Shown: positions 31,606-43,336, counted from the first letter of the stretch. The stretch: 64,000 bases of DNA from Phyllobacteriaceae bacterium (GCA_016711085.1 JADJTR010000011.1:15278-79277), one strand, 5' to 3'. A program made the numbers and translations. The notes: generated by a model from the sequence alone, not told the origin.

Positions 31606-33772
31606 TCAGGCGCCGATGTTCGCCAGCACCGCGAGCAGCAGCAGCGCCACGATGTTGGTGATCTTGATGGCCGGGTTGACGGCCGGGCCGGCGGTGTCCT
31701 TGTAGGGATCGCCGACGGTGTCGCCGGTGACCGAGGCCTTGTGCGCCTCGGAGCCCTTCATGTGCTTGACGCCGTCCTTGTCGGTGAAGCCGTCCTCGAA
31801 CGACTTCTTGGCGTTGTCCCACGCGCCGCCGCCCGAGGTCATCGAGATGGCGACGAACAGGCCGTTGACGATGACGCCGAGCAGCGACGCGCCGACCGCG
31901 GCGAAGGCCGAGGCCTTGGAGCCGGAGATCAGCAGCACGCCGAAATAGACCACGATCGGGGCGAGGACCGGCAGCAGCGACGGGATGATCATTTCCCGGA
32001 TCGCGGCCTTGGTCAGCAGGTCGACGGCGCGGGCGTAGTCCGGGCTTGGACGGTGCCCGCCATGATGCCCGGGTTCTCGCCTGGAACTGGCGGCGCACTT
32101 CCTCGACGATGGAACTGGCCGCACGGCCGACGGCCGTCATGGCGATGCCACCGAACAGGTAGGGGATCAGGCCGCCGAAGATCAGACCGGCGACGACATA
32201 GGGATTGGCCAGCGAGAAGGTGATCTCCCCCATGCCCTTGAAGTAGGGATAGAGGGTCGAGCCTTCCTTGTTGGCCTCGGCCGCGAAGTGGGTCAGGTCG
32301 TTCGTGTAGGCCGCGAACAGCACCAGCGCGCCGAGACCGGCCGAGCCGATGGCATAGCCCTTGGTCACCGCCTTGGTGGTGTTGCCGACGGCGTCGAGCG
32401 CGTCGGTCGACTGGCGCACTTCCTTGGGCATGCCCGCCATTTCGGCGATGCCGCCGGCATTGTCGGTGACCGGGCCGAAGGCGTCGAGCGCCACGATCAT
32501 GCCGGCGATGCCGAGCATGGCGGTGACGGCGATCGCGGTGCCGAACAGGCCGGCCAGCTGATAGGTGACGATGATGCCGCCGACGATGACGATGGCCGGA
32601 ATCGCGGTCGATTCCAGCGAGACCGCGAGGCCCTGGATGACGTTGGTGCCGTGGCCGGTGACCGAGGCCTGGGCAATCGAGTTGACCGGGCGCTTGCCGG
32701 TGCCGGTGTAGTATTCGGTGATCACCACGATCAGCGCGGTGACGACGAGGCCGAGCACGCCGCACCAGAACAGGTTCCAGCCGGTGATCGACTTGCCGTC
32801 GATGACGCCGATTTCGCCCCAGCCGATGGTCAGCGAGGTTGCGCCGCCCAGGCCGACGATTGACAGCAGGCCGGTGACGATGAGGCCCTTGTAGAGGGCG
32901 CCCATGATCGAGCCGTTGGCGCCGAGCTTGACGAAGAAGGTGCCGACGATCGAGGTCAGGATCGAGAAGCCGCAAATGGCGAGCGGATAGACGATGATGG
33001 AATCGAGATTGCCGGTTGCCGAGAAGAAGATCGCCGCCAGCACCATGGTGGCGACGACGGTCACCGCATAGGTCTCGAACAGGTCGGCGGCCATGCCGGC
33101 GCAGTCGCCGACATTGTCGCCGACGTTGTCGGCGATGGTGGCCGGGTTGCGCGGGTCGTCCTCGGGAATGCCGGCTTCGACCTTGCCGACGAGATCGCCG
33201 CCGACGTCCGCACCCTTGGTGAAGATGCCGCCGCCGAGACGGGCGAAGATCGAGATCAGCGAGGCGCCGAAGCCGAGCGCGACGAGCGCGTCGATGACTT
33301 CGCGGCGGTCGGCCGGGCGTAGCACAGGGCCGGTGAGGATCCAGTAATAGATCGCCACGCCAAGCAGCGCGAGGCCCGCCACCAGCATGCCGGTGATCGC
33401 GCCCGCCTTGAAGGCGATGTCGAGGCCGCCGGCCAGCGACTTGATCGCAGCCTGCGCGGTGCGCACATTGGCGCGCACCGAGACATGCATGCCGATGAAG
33501 CCGGCCGCGCCGGACAGCACCGCGCCGATGAGGAAGCCGATGGCGGCGGTCGCCGAAAGCAGCCACCAGGCCAGCACGAAGACAACCGCGCCGACGATGG
33601 CGATGGTGGTGTACTGGCGGGCGAGATAGGCCTGCGCGCCCTCGCGGATTGCGCCGGCGATTTCCTGCATGCGGGCATTGCCCTGATCGCTGGCCAGAAC
33701 GGACCGTGTGGCCCAGACAGCGTAAGCGATGGAGGCAAGACCGCAGAGGATGACGATGAGAAGCATGGTCAT
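31606..33772 (-). CDS. hppA: membrane proton-translocating pyrophosphatase, with apparent frameshifts
   Basis: Couples pyrophosphate hydrolysis to proton export; about 720 residues and 15-16 TM segments. Seen: the catalytic DVGGDLVGKVEAGIPEDDPR and ADNVGDNVGDCAGMAADLFE, and DAVGNTTKAVTKGYAIGSA, where Lys after GNTT marks the K+-independent type. The first frame runs to EEVRRQFQ (about 32085); the rest (DYARAVDLLTKAAIREMIIP to LLLAVLANIGA) lies in another frame after about 32040. At least two indels in between disturb ENPGIMAGTVKPDYA. The gene is highly conserved on both sides, so consensus errors are likely. ATG 33772 gives MTMLLIVILCG. Confidence 0.92.
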
Positions 33773-33925
33773 GTCGGATTCCCCTGGGATTTGGCCCGAA
33801 AAACCCGCTCCGGGCCGGTTGGAATCGCATAGGGGGAGACATTGAACGCCCCCTCCAAGCGTCGCGCGGCTTATGGGCAAGGCTTGAGGAAACGTCAAGA
33901 TCGACGAAGGACGCGTCGCTTCGCT

Positions 33926-35119
33926 TCAAACGATGCGGCGCGGCCGCATCGAGATCAGCATCGCCACGGCGATCAAGCTCGTCATCACCACGGGGAAAAT
34001 GATCCAGTTCAGCATCGCCCAGCCCCAGGCGTTGAACACCCAGCCCGACATCAGCGAAGAGAAGGCGACGGTGGAAAACAGGATGAAATCGTGCAGGCCC
34101 TGCACCTTGTTCTTCTCGGCCGGGGCGTAGCAATCGGCGACCATGGCGGTGGCGCCGATGAAAGCGAAGTTCCAGCCGACGCCGAGCAGGATCAGCGAGC
34201 CCCAGAACTGCCAGAGCTGGATGCCGGACAGCGCCACGAGGCCGGAGCCGGCGAGAAGCACGAGGCCGACGGCGATGATCGACTCCTTGCCGAAACGGGC
34301 GATCAGATGGCCGGTGAAGAAACTCGGCAGGAACATCGCCATGACATGCCAGGAGATGCCGAGCGTCGCCTCGTCCGGCGTGAAGCCGCAGCCGACCATG
34401 GCGAGCGGCGCGCCGGTCATCACCAGGCTCATCAGCGCGTAGGAGGAGACGCCCGACACCATGGCGACGATGAAGCGCGGTTCGCGCGCGATCTGCATCA
34501 GGGGACGCCCGGTCGATTCTGAAGCGGCGTGGGCTTCCTCCTCCTTGGGCAAATCGAGGAAGGAGAGCACGAAGGCGCCGATGAGCGCCAGCGCAACGAT
34601 GGCGGCGAAGGCGCCGGCGAACATCACCGGAGCGAACATTTCCCGCGTCCAGATCACGGTCTGCGGGCCGATGATGGCGGCGAAGACGCCGCCCGCCAGC
34701 ACCATCGAAATCGCTTTGGCCTTGTCGTCCTGCGGCGCGGCATCGGCGGCGGCGAAGCGGTATTGCTGGACATAGGCGGCGCCGAGGCCGATCAGCGCCA
34801 TGCCGAGGGCGAACAGCAGGAACGAATCGCGGAACAACGCCAGCGTCGTGACCAAACCGGCTACTCCGGTCATCACCGTTCCTGTGTGAAAGCCGATCTT
34901 GCGGCCGAAACGGCGCATGACCCAGGCGGCCGGCAGCGTGCCAATCGCCAGGCCGATGTTCTGCGCCGTCACCGGGGCGGTCGCCAGCGACTTGTCGGCG
35001 TCGAGCAAATAGTGGCCGGCGAGCGCGCCGAGCGAGATGGAGATCGGCGTCGCCGAGCCGACGACGGCCTGCGACACCGCCAGCACGAGCGCATTGCGGC
35101 GGGTGCGGCGTTCGGTCAT
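33926..35119 (-). CDS. MFS transporter
   Basis: A 397-residue major facilitator with twelve hydrophobic segments, a loop-2/3 motif around VMRRFGRKIGFHTG and a central loop (DLPKEEEAHAASESTGRP, about 195-215). It belongs to the YfmO-like/BMR group, substrate not predictable. Its ATG overlaps the nusB stop by one base, so it is transcribed with the riboflavin genes; that position is held by thiL in many relatives. Confidence 0.88.
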   Translation of the reverse strand: MTERRTRRNALVLAVSQAVVGSATPISISLGALAGHYLLDADKSLATAPVTAQNIGLAIGTLPAAWVMRRFGRKIGFHTGTVMTGVAGLVTTLALFRDSFLLFALGMALIGLGAAYVQQYRFAAADAAPQDDKAKAISMVLAGGVFAAIIGPQTVIWTREMFAPVMFAGAFAAIVALALIGAFVLSFLDLPKEEEAHAASESTGRPLMQIAREPRFIVAMVSGVSSYALMSLVMTGAPLAMVGCGFTPDEATLGISWHVMAMFLPSFFTGHLIARFGKESIIAVGLVLLAGSGLVALSGIQLWQFWGSLILLGVGWNFAFIGATAMVADCYAPAEKNKVQGLHDFILFSTVAFSSLMSGWVFNAWGWAMLNWIIFPVVMTSLIAVAMLISMRPRRIV

Positions 35120-35601
35120 CAGCCTCTGCCCTCGCCGCGAATGTCGCGGGCGGCGCGGTCGAGCACCGCGTTGACGAGACGCGGTTCCTCGTCGCCGAAA
35201 AAGGCGCGGGCGACATCGACATATTCGGAGATGACGACGGCGGTGGTCACGTCACGGCGCTCCATCAATTCCCACACGCTGGCGCGCAGAATGGCGCGAA
35301 GCGTCGAATCGAGGCGCGACAGCGGCCAGTCGTCGGTGAGCGCGGCGTGGATCGCCGGGTCGATCGCCGTCTGGCGGCCGACGACGCCGGCGAGAATCTG
35401 GCGGAACCATTGCGCATCGGCTTCGCGGTATTGCGCGCCGTCGATTTCCTTGCCGAGGCGGAAAGCCTCGTATTCGGCCGTCGTCTCAAGCAGGCCGGTG
35501 CCGCCGACATCCATCTGGTAGAGCGCCTGCACGGCGGCGAGCCTCGCCGCGCCGCGCTTGTTGGCCGGCTTGATTTCGCGTTCGGTGGTTTTTTGAGGCA
35601 C
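35119..35601 (-). CDS. nusB: transcription antitermination protein NusB
   Basis: A 160-residue all-helical RNA-binding protein: KRGAARLAAVQALYQMDVGG at the start, MERRDVTTAVVISEYVDVAR and DEEPRLVNAVLDRAARD near the end. GTG start at 35601, one base after the ribH stop. Part of the ribD-ribE-ribH-nusB run. Confidence 0.95.
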   Translation of the reverse strand: MPQKTTEREIKPANKRGAARLAAVQALYQMDVGGTGLLETTAEYEAFRLGKEIDGAQYREADAQWFRQILAGVVGRQTAIDPAIHAALTDDWPLSRLDSTLRAILRASVWELMERRDVTTAVVISEYVDVARAFFGDEEPRLVNAVLDRAARDIRGEGRG

Positions 35602-35602
35602 G

Positions 35603-36043
35603 TCAGGCCCCGAACCGCTTTTTCAAGCCGATCATGGTCAGCGCGGCGCGCGCCGCGAAACCGCCCTTGTCGCCCTCGGAGCGCCTGGCCCGCGCCCACG
35701 CCTGCTCGTCGGTCTCGCAGGTCAGCACGCCATTGCCGATGGCGGCGTGCTTGCGGACCGTCAGATCCATGATGCCGCGCGCCGATTCGTTGGCCACGAT
35801 GTCGAAATGATAGGTCTCGCCACGGATGACGACGCCGAGCGCGACATAGCCGTCGAATTCGCCGGACTGCATCGCCATGGCAATGGCGCCGGGGATTTCC
35901 AGCGCTCCGGGCACGGTGACGACCTCATGCTCGACGCCTTCGATATCGAGTGCGGCTTTCGCGCCGTCGAGAAGCGCGTCGGACATGTCGTCGTAAAAGC
36001 GGGCCTCGACGACGAGGACGCGCAAATTCTTCTTTTTGGACAT
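35603..36043 (-). CDS. ribH: 6,7-dimethyl-8-ribityllumazine synthase
   Basis: Condenses the pyrimidine intermediate with dihydroxybutanone phosphate in riboflavin synthesis. A 146-residue protein with VVEARFYDDMSDALLDGA, VPGALEIPGAIAMAM and the catalytic His in VIRGETYHFDIVANESARG. ATG at 36043 preceded by AGAGACG. Operon with ribE and nusB. Confidence 0.96.
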   Translation of the reverse strand: MSKKKNLRVLVVEARFYDDMSDALLDGAKAALDIEGVEHEVVTVPGALEIPGAIAMAMQSGEFDGYVALGVVIRGETYHFDIVANESARGIMDLTVRKHAAIGNGVLTCETDEQAWARARRSEGDKGGFAARAALTMIGLKKRFGA

Positions 36044-36079
36044 TTCATCGTCTCTGGTCGGGGCGGTTGCCGCGTCGAT

Positions 36080-36694
36080 TTAGGCGTCTTTCCCCGCCTC
36101 GGCAAGGCGTGCGGCATAACGCGCCATGGTGTCGACCTCGAGATTGACGCGGTCGCCCGAGCGACGTTCGCCCCAGGTCGTGACCTCGAGCGTATGACGG
36201 ATGATCAAAACATCGAAACGTTCGCCGGCGACGCGGTTCACCGTCAGCGAAGTCCCGTCGAGCGCCACCGATCCTTTCGGCGCGATGAACCTCGCCAGAT
36301 CATGCGGCGCGTCGATGACGAAGCGAACCGCTTCGCCCTCTTCGCGACGCTCGGCGATGGTCGCCTGTCCGTCGACATGGCCGGAAACGATGTGGCCGCC
36401 CAATTCGTCGCCGAGCTTCAGGGCGCGCTCGAGATTGAGGCGCGTTCCGACGCTCCAGGACGAGGCCGTCGTCAGGCGCAACGCCTCCTCCCACGCCTCG
36501 ACCTCGAACCAGCGCGCGTTCGAGCCCGCACCCGGCAGCGCAACGACGGTCAGACAGACGCCGGCGCAGGCGATCGACGCGCCGATGGCGATCGACGCCG
36601 GATCATGGGTTGTCGAGATACGCAGGCGCACGCCTTCGGCGCGCGGCGTCACCGCCTCCACCCGGCCGATATCGGTCACGATGCCGGTGAACAT
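36080..36694 (-). CDS. ribE: riboflavin synthase subunit alpha
   Basis: Last step of riboflavin synthesis, dismutation of two lumazine molecules. A 204-residue protein of two lumazine-binding repeats: MFTGIVTDIGRVEAV with ACAGVCLTVV, and LGGHIVSGHVDGQA with LDGTSLTVNRV. The ATG at 36694 is the family start; an ATG two codons upstream (36700) is also open. It overlaps the 3' end of ribD. Confidence 0.95.
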   Translation of the reverse strand: MFTGIVTDIGRVEAVTPRAEGVRLRISTTHDPASIAIGASIACAGVCLTVVALPGAGSNARWFEVEAWEEALRLTTASSWSVGTRLNLERALKLGDELGGHIVSGHVDGQATIAERREEGEAVRFVIDAPHDLARFIAPKGSVALDGTSLTVNRVAGERFDVLIIRHTLEVTTWGERRSGDRVNLEVDTMARYAARLAEAGKDA

Positions 36695-37764
36695 GTCCAT
36701 TCCTCGTACTTGTCGTCGCCGAAGCGGCGTTCGTCGAACTTGACCAGTCCGGGCGGCGGCGCAAGCGCCGTGAACGGCGCCGGCACACCGTCCGCGCCGA
36801 TGGTCGCCTGCCCGGTGAACAGGCAAAACCGGTCGATCAGTCCCTCGTCCGCGAATGCCTGGGCCACTTGCGCCCCGCCCTCGACGAACAGGGTCGCGAC
36901 GCCACGCTGGGCCAGATCGTCGAGCAATTCAGGCAGCGCCACGCGGCCGTCGACGGTTTCGGCGGCGAGGATCACCACCCCGGCGTCGCGCAGCGCGTCC
37001 AGACGGTCGGCAGGCCCTTCATGGCCGGCGGCGACCAGCACCGGCGTCTGGCGAGCGGTCCGCACGAGCCGGATCCATCGTCAGGCGGGCGGCGCTGTCG
37101 AGCACGATGCGCATCGGCGAGCGGTCTTCCATGCCGGGCAGGCGCACGGTCAGGTCCGGGTCGTCGGCGAGCGCCGTGCCGACGCCGATCAGGATCGCGT
37201 CGGCCTCGGCCCGCATGCGATGCGCCTGGGCGCGGGCGATTTCGCCGGTGATAGGCGTCTGCCCTGCGCCCTTGCGGCCGATCATGCCGTTGGCGGAAAC
37301 GGCAAGCTTCAGAATAACTTCCGGGCGTTTGCGCAGGGAACGCATGAGATAACCGGCCATCAGGTCGGCGGCGTCATGCGCGAGCACGCCTTCGACCACC
37401 TCGATGCCGGCGTCGCGCAAGATGGCGTAGCCCCGGCCGGCGACGCGCGGGTCCGGGTCGGCCGCCGCGCCGACAACGCGGGCGATTCCGGCTGTCACCA
37501 ACGCGTTGGCGCATGGCGGCGTGCGGCCGTGATGGGCGCAGGGTTCGAGAGTCACATAGGCGGTGGCGCCGCGCGCCGCCTCGCCCGCTTCGATCAACGC
37601 CTGGGTCTCGGCGTGCGGCCGCCCGCCGATCGCCGTGACGCCGCGCCCGACGACGATCCGTCTTTCACGATCAGCGTGCCGACCGACGGATTCGTGCCCG
37701 TGCGCCCAAGATGCTTGCGCGACAGGCGGATGGCGGCGGCCATGAGGCGGCGGTCTTCGTCCAC
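36676..37764 (-). CDS. ribD: riboflavin biosynthesis deaminase/reductase RibD, with apparent frameshifts
   Basis: Bifunctional enzyme of riboflavin synthesis. Three frames carry it: MAAAIRLSRKHLGRTGTNPS from GTG 37764, then from about 37660 GGRPHAETQALIEAGEAARG and EPCAHHGRTPPCANALV (zinc site of the deaminase) through MRIVLDSAARL, then from about 37065 TPVLVAAGHEG through TLFVEGGAQVAQAFADEGL (reductase). Two single-base indels (about 37655 and 37070) account for this. All parts are well conserved, so consensus error is likely. It starts four bases after nrdR and overlaps ribE. Confidence 0.9.
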
Positions 37765-37768
37765 CGCT

Positions 37769-38239
37769 TCAGCCTCGCGTCTCGTCCTCGGTCTCGCCGA
37801 GTTCGCCCAGCGCCTGCTGGAATTCGCGCACGTCGCGGAAATTCTTGTAGACCGAGGCGAAGCGCACATAGGCGACATCGTCGAGGTTCTTCAGCGCCTC
37901 CATGGCGAGGCTGCCGATCTGGTCGGAGGGGATTTCGCTGTCGCCGGAGCTTTCGAGCTGACGCACGATGCCGGTGACGGCGCGGTCGAGCCGGTCCGGT
38001 TCGATATTGCGCTTCCTCAGCGCCACCTCCATCGAGCGGGCCAGCTTGTCGCGGTCGAAGGGCGCGCGACGGCCCGATTTTTTCACCACCACCAGATCGC
38101 GCAATTGCACGCGCTCAAAGGTCGTGAAACGCCCGCCGCAATCGGGGCAGACGCGGCGGCGGCGGATGGATACGCCGTCCTCGGCGGGACGGCTGTCCTT
38201 CACCTGGGTATCGGCGGACTGGCAATAGGGGCAGCGCAT
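37769..38239 (-). CDS. nrdR: transcriptional repressor NrdR
   Basis: A 156-residue nucleotide-sensing repressor of ribonucleotide reductase genes. The N-terminal zinc ribbon MRCPYCQSADTQVKDSR with RRRRVCPDCGGRFTTFE is complete, followed by the ATP-cone (VVVKKSGRRAPFDRDKLARS). Upstream of ribD and downstream of glyA, the usual arrangement. Confidence 0.96.
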   Translation of the reverse strand: MRCPYCQSADTQVKDSRPAEDGVSIRRRRVCPDCGGRFTTFERVQLRDLVVVKKSGRRAPFDRDKLARSMEVALRKRNIEPDRLDRAVTGIVRQLESSGDSEIPSDQIGSLAMEALKNLDDVAYVRFASVYKNFRDVREFQQALGELGETEDETRG

Positions 38240-38316
38240 GGATGCTTCCGGCGGAATCGTGTCGCCAGCGGTCTAGCAGGAAAGTCGCCGAAAGGGGAAC
38301 GCAAACCGTTCCTCCC

Positions 38317-39612
<1,296 letters not shown>

Positions 39613-39737
39613 GGCGAGTCTTTCTGGTTCGGGCGGGAAAGAGGCGCGCATCTAGCACGAAGAAGGCGCGGGCGAAACCGCGCGGCAATCGCGACAGACA
39701 GCAAAAAGCCGCCCGCAGGCAGTGCACCCGATGCGCA

Positions 39738-40628
39738 TCAGTAATTCCCTCCGAAAAGCCGGTAGCACCACAGGGCCTCGTCCGCATCAATCAGGTCCGC
39801 CATGCGCTGCGGCGTGAAACCGGTCGCCTTGCGGAAATATCCGATGAAATGCGACTGGTCAGAAAAACCGGAATCTGCCGCCACCTGTGACCAGTTCGCA
39901 TTGCCGGACCGCTTGGCATCTGCCGAAGCGCGAAATGCGGCATCGCGGCGGACAATCTTGTGAAGGTCGCGCAGTGTTTGCCCGGTCCGCGCAATCGCTC
40001 GGCGCTGCGCCTGCCGCACGCTTCGCCCTGCCCCTGAAACCATGCTTCGCGTAAAAACGGAGCGCGCCCAATCCGCCAGTTGTCGGGGCGCCGGATGGCT
40101 GGCAGGTCGCCGCTCCTGCCACAACGATTCCAATTTTCTTTCGAGCAAAGCCCAAGCCGGGACCGGATCGTTTTGTTTGCCAACCTCTTCCAATATGGCT
40201 GCGAAATCAGAACTGCAGGCCTCCTGCGGGTTGGCAATCCGGTTCGCAATCGGTGCAACCGGACGGCCCGACAGCAGCGCCCACGATTCCGGAAAGAAGC
40301 CGGCCGTCAGCGCTAGTACCGGTCCAGGGTTCCAACTGGCAAGCGGCAGCGAGGTCGGCCCCGTGACAAACACCTTCGGCAGGACTTCTCCAATGTGGTC
40401 CAGTTCTCTGCTGCTGCAAAAGAAGCCGCATTTTGCCGAGCCTTCGAAATACCAGGTAACCGAACACAATGGCGATGCCGGGAAAAAGTTCCAACGCTGG
40501 GCCTCGCTCAAACCACATCCGCGTGTGTCACGCACGATCGCGGCAAACACGCATCCGGAAAGTCCGGCCTTCGGCATGAACAATGCCGACTTTGAGGCTA
40601 CGGTGATCTCACAGAGTTCTGCAGGCAT
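39738..40628 (-). CDS. AraC-family transcriptional regulator
   Basis: A 296-residue regulator. The C-terminal AraC domain (about 200-285) shows LRDLHKIVRRDAAFR, then ANWSQVAADSGFSDQSHFIG and YFRKATGFTPQRMADL. The N-terminal part is a DUF6597-like sensor region (MPKAGLSGCVFAAIVRDTRG). ATG at 40628 is the best start. Divergent from the esterase gene, its likely target, across a 119-base gap. Base composition is visibly lower in GC than the flanking glyA and ldt genes. Confidence 0.85.
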   Translation of the reverse strand: MPAELCEITVASKSALFMPKAGLSGCVFAAIVRDTRGCGLSEAQRWNFFPASPLCSVTWYFEGSAKCGFFCSSRELDHIGEVLPKVFVTGPTSLPLASWNPGPVLALTAGFFPESWALLSGRPVAPIANRIANPQEACSSDFAAILEEVGKQNDPVPAWALLERKLESLWQERRPASHPAPRQLADWARSVFTRSMVSGAGRSVRQAQRRAIARTGQTLRDLHKIVRRDAAFRASADAKRSGNANWSQVAADSGFSDQSHFIGYFRKATGFTPQRMADLIDADEALWCYRLFGGNY

Positions 40629-40747
40629 TTTCGCATTGTAGTGCGGACACCCGCTCGGGCAAGACTGGTACTGGCCGATGTCGCATTCGTTCAATACGCC
40701 GAGTCTTGAAGCCGCCAGACAGGCATATCCTGAAAAAGGCCGCGCCA

Positions 40748-41868
40748 ATGACCCGAACAGTTTTTACCGGCAAGTTTGGCCATCGCTTCGCCAGCTTCGC
40801 CGCGCTGATGGCAATCGGAACGGCAACGACATTGCGCCGGCTGGCGAAAGGCCCGCTCGTAGCCGGATGGACCACAACAACGGAAATCGGCGTCCGGTTC
40901 TGGCGATTTCAGTTCAACAAGGCGTTCGCATTTGAAGACATGGCTGAAGGGCGCGCCTATTTCGATTCCCTGCAGACTTTCCCGGACCGCCATATCCGGT
41001 CCGGCGCTTGCCTTCCGGACCGGATGAGCCGAGAGGCGCCTGGTTCGTTCCGGATAAAATTACTTCGAAAGCCACAATCCTTTATCTGCATGGTGGCGGA
41101 TACGCCTTCAATCCGTTCACTGCCAATCTGCTTGCTGAAACACTTGCGGATGCAACCGGGGCCAAGGTCTTTGCGCCGGATTACCACCTGACGCCTGAAC
41201 ATCCGTATCCAGCGCAGATCGATGATTCGATGGCCGCTTGCCATTACCTTTTGGATGGCGGCGTTGATCCGGCAAAGTGGGTCATCATCGGGGATTCGGC
41301 TGGCGGCCACCTTACGCTCATGACGGTGATCGCGTTGCACAAAAGCAACCTGCCGCAGCCTGCGCTGGCGATCGGTCTTTGCCCTTGGACCGATATCGGG
41401 GAACGCGGCCATAGCCTGCACGCCAATGACGTTTCCGATCTGGTTCAAGGCTGGCAGGCCATCCGCTACGGGCAATGGCTGATTGGCAAAAGCGGCGCAA
41501 CGCGCGAGCAATTATCGCCGATATCGCAGGACTTCCGGGGACTTGCGCCGCTTTATCTGCAGGGGGGAGGGAAAGAAATCCTCATCGACATGATCCGCGA
41601 CTTTGCCAACGCCGCCAAAGATCAAGGCTGTGACATTATGCTCGATGTCTGGCCGGATATGTATCACGACTTCCAGATGGGCGGAGCATCAATGCGCCAA
41701 AGCGCCGAGGCTTCGGCGCGCATTGCTCTTGCCGTGGCAACGGCAACAAATCAATCCGGCCCCATGCTCGCCGGCCCGCAAACCGAAATAGTTGGCGGCG
41801 GTAGGCTGTTTGCCGCCCCCTACAGCGCCGTCGACAGCTGCAACTCGTCCACGCCGTCGCGGCCGTAG
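40748..41868 (+). CDS. alpha/beta hydrolase (HSL-type esterase), one frameshift
   Basis: About 370 codons in two frames. The first (ATG 40748, MTRTVFTGKFGHRF to HIRSGACLP) passes near 41012 into a second with GPDEPRGAWFVPDKITS, the oxyanion motif ILYLHGGGYAF, the nucleophile elbow IGDSAGGHLTL and the C-terminal Asp/His region DVWPDMYHDFQMGG. This is the hormone-sensitive lipase family. The shift may be a base error. The 3' end overlaps the convergent L,D-transpeptidase by 49 bases. Divergent from the AraC gene. Confidence 0.8.
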
Positions 41869-43091
41869 ATGTCGTCGCGGAAGTGGACGACGCCGTCGCC
41901 GGTCGACCAGGCCGAGATGTAGGTGAAATAGACAGGCACCGGCGCGGCAAGCTGCACCGGCGTGTTGACGCCGGACGCAATGGTTTCCTCGAAATGGCGG
42001 CGGTCCCAGCCGGGCGTGTCTTTCAACAGCCAGGTCACCAGGTCGCGGACATTGTGGACGCGCACGCAGCCCGATGATTCAAACCGCAGCAGCTTGTTGA
42101 ACAGGCCCTGCGACGGCGTATCGTGCATGTAGGTGTCGTGCGGGTTGGGGAAATTGATCTTCACCGAGGCCATGGCGTTGATCTTGCCCGGATCCTGGCG
42201 GAAGCGGTAACGCGCCGCGTCCTCGGTGTTCCAGTCGATCGTGGTCGGGTCGATCTCCTGGCCTGACGCGGTGTCGAGGATGTGGATGTTGTTCTTCGTC
42301 AGATAGGTCGGGTCCTTGCGCATCAGCGGAATGATGTCCTTCTTGACGATCGATTCCGGTGCATTCCAGTACGGATTGACGATGATCTCGTTGATCTTGG
42401 AATTGAGGATCGGCGTCTGGCGGTCGATCTTGCCGACGATTGCCGTGTGGCGCAGCACGACGCGGCCGTTTTCCACCGCCTCGATCTGGGCGGCGGGAAC
42501 ATTGACCATGACATAGCGGTCGCCGAGGAAGCCCGACATCGAGCGCAGGCGCACCAGATTGGTCTCCAGCTGGCCAAGACGGACCGGCGCCGAAACGTTC
42601 AACGCGGCGAAAGTGTATTTGCCGAGCACGCCGTCGGAAGGCAGGCCGTGGCGGGCCTGGAAGCGCTTCACCGCCGCGTCGACATAGGAATCGAAGGAAT
42701 CCGACAGGCCGGCCGATTGCGACAGATCGCCGGAGAACATCAGCCGCTTGCGCAGCGGCTGCACGTCCTGATCGATGACGCCGAGCTTCAGTTTCTTGGT
42801 CGCCGGCACCGTGTTCCAGCCGCCGGCTGCGACGAGGCCCTGGTATTGGCCGATCGCACGCTCGATATGCATCGCCGTTTCGGGCGAAAAGATCGGCAGC
42901 GTCGATTTCACCTTGCCCGAGGACTGCGACGCCTTGGCGTCGAACTCGTCGTTCCAATTGCCGCGGCGCGGCGCGTTGATGATGTCCTGGATGAAATCCT
43001 CGGCGCGCGCGCCAGTGGCGACCGAAGCGGCGAGCGCACCGAGCCCCGAAAGAAACGCGCGGCGTTCCACGGTCTTGACGATTCTGCTCAT
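41820..43091 (-). CDS. L,D-transpeptidase (YcbB-type), Tat-exported
   Basis: A 423-residue periplasmic peptidoglycan cross-linking enzyme. The N-terminus has a twin-arginine signal (ERRAFLSGLGALAASVATGARA). The scaffold and peptidoglycan-binding region (FQARHGLPSDGVLGKYTFAA, about 150) precedes the YkuD domain, with the catalytic Cys in ESSGCVRVHNVRDLV. It is probably controlled by the LdtR homologue upstream on the same strand. Confidence 0.93.
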   Translation of the reverse strand: MSRIVKTVERRAFLSGLGALAASVATGARAEDFIQDIINAPRRGNWNDEFDAKASQSSGKVKSTLPIFSPETAMHIERAIGQYQGLVAAGGWNTVPATKKLKLGVIDQDVQPLRKRLMFSGDLSQSAGLSDSFDSYVDAAVKRFQARHGLPSDGVLGKYTFAALNVSAPVRLGQLETNLVRLRSMSGFLGDRYVMVNVPAAQIEAVENGRVVLRHTAIVGKIDRQTPILNSKINEIIVNPYWNAPESIVKKDIIPLMRKDPTYLTKNNIHILDTASGQEIDPTTIDWNTEDAARYRFRQDPGKINAMASVKINFPNPHDTYMHDTPSQGLFNKLLRFESSGCVRVHNVRDLVTWLLKDTPGWDRRHFEETIASGVNTPVQLAAPVPVYFTYISAWSTGDGVVHFRDDIYGRDGVDELQLSTAL

Positions 43092-43285
43092 GCCGGCCCC
43101 TCTTTGTCTCGCCCTGTCGACGCCCGCCCGCGGGCGGAAAAACGTCCGGCGAACCTAAATCCGGCCGATTAACAATTCGCCAACCATAACCGGGTTTCGC
43201 GGCGGCGAATTGCGCCACCCTTCGGCAAAAGGGGTTCTCAGAGGAATATGGCGGCTTCGTGACCTCGGCGAACACGCCGGCGTGA

Positions 43286-43322
43286 ACGAAAAAACGCCGG
43301 CGCGAACGCCGGCGGCTTTTTC
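43286..43322 (-). terminator. terminator downstream of the MarR (LdtR) gene
   Basis: On the minus strand AAAAAGCC, GCCGGCG, TTCG, CGCCGGC, GTTTTTTCG: a GC stem with a UUCG loop, flanked by A and T runs so it could work both ways. It lies 14 bases past the regulator's stop. The remaining gap to the L,D-transpeptidase start (43092-43285) holds no gene. Confidence 0.85.
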
Positions 43323-43336
43323 ATGCTCCCCAAGAC

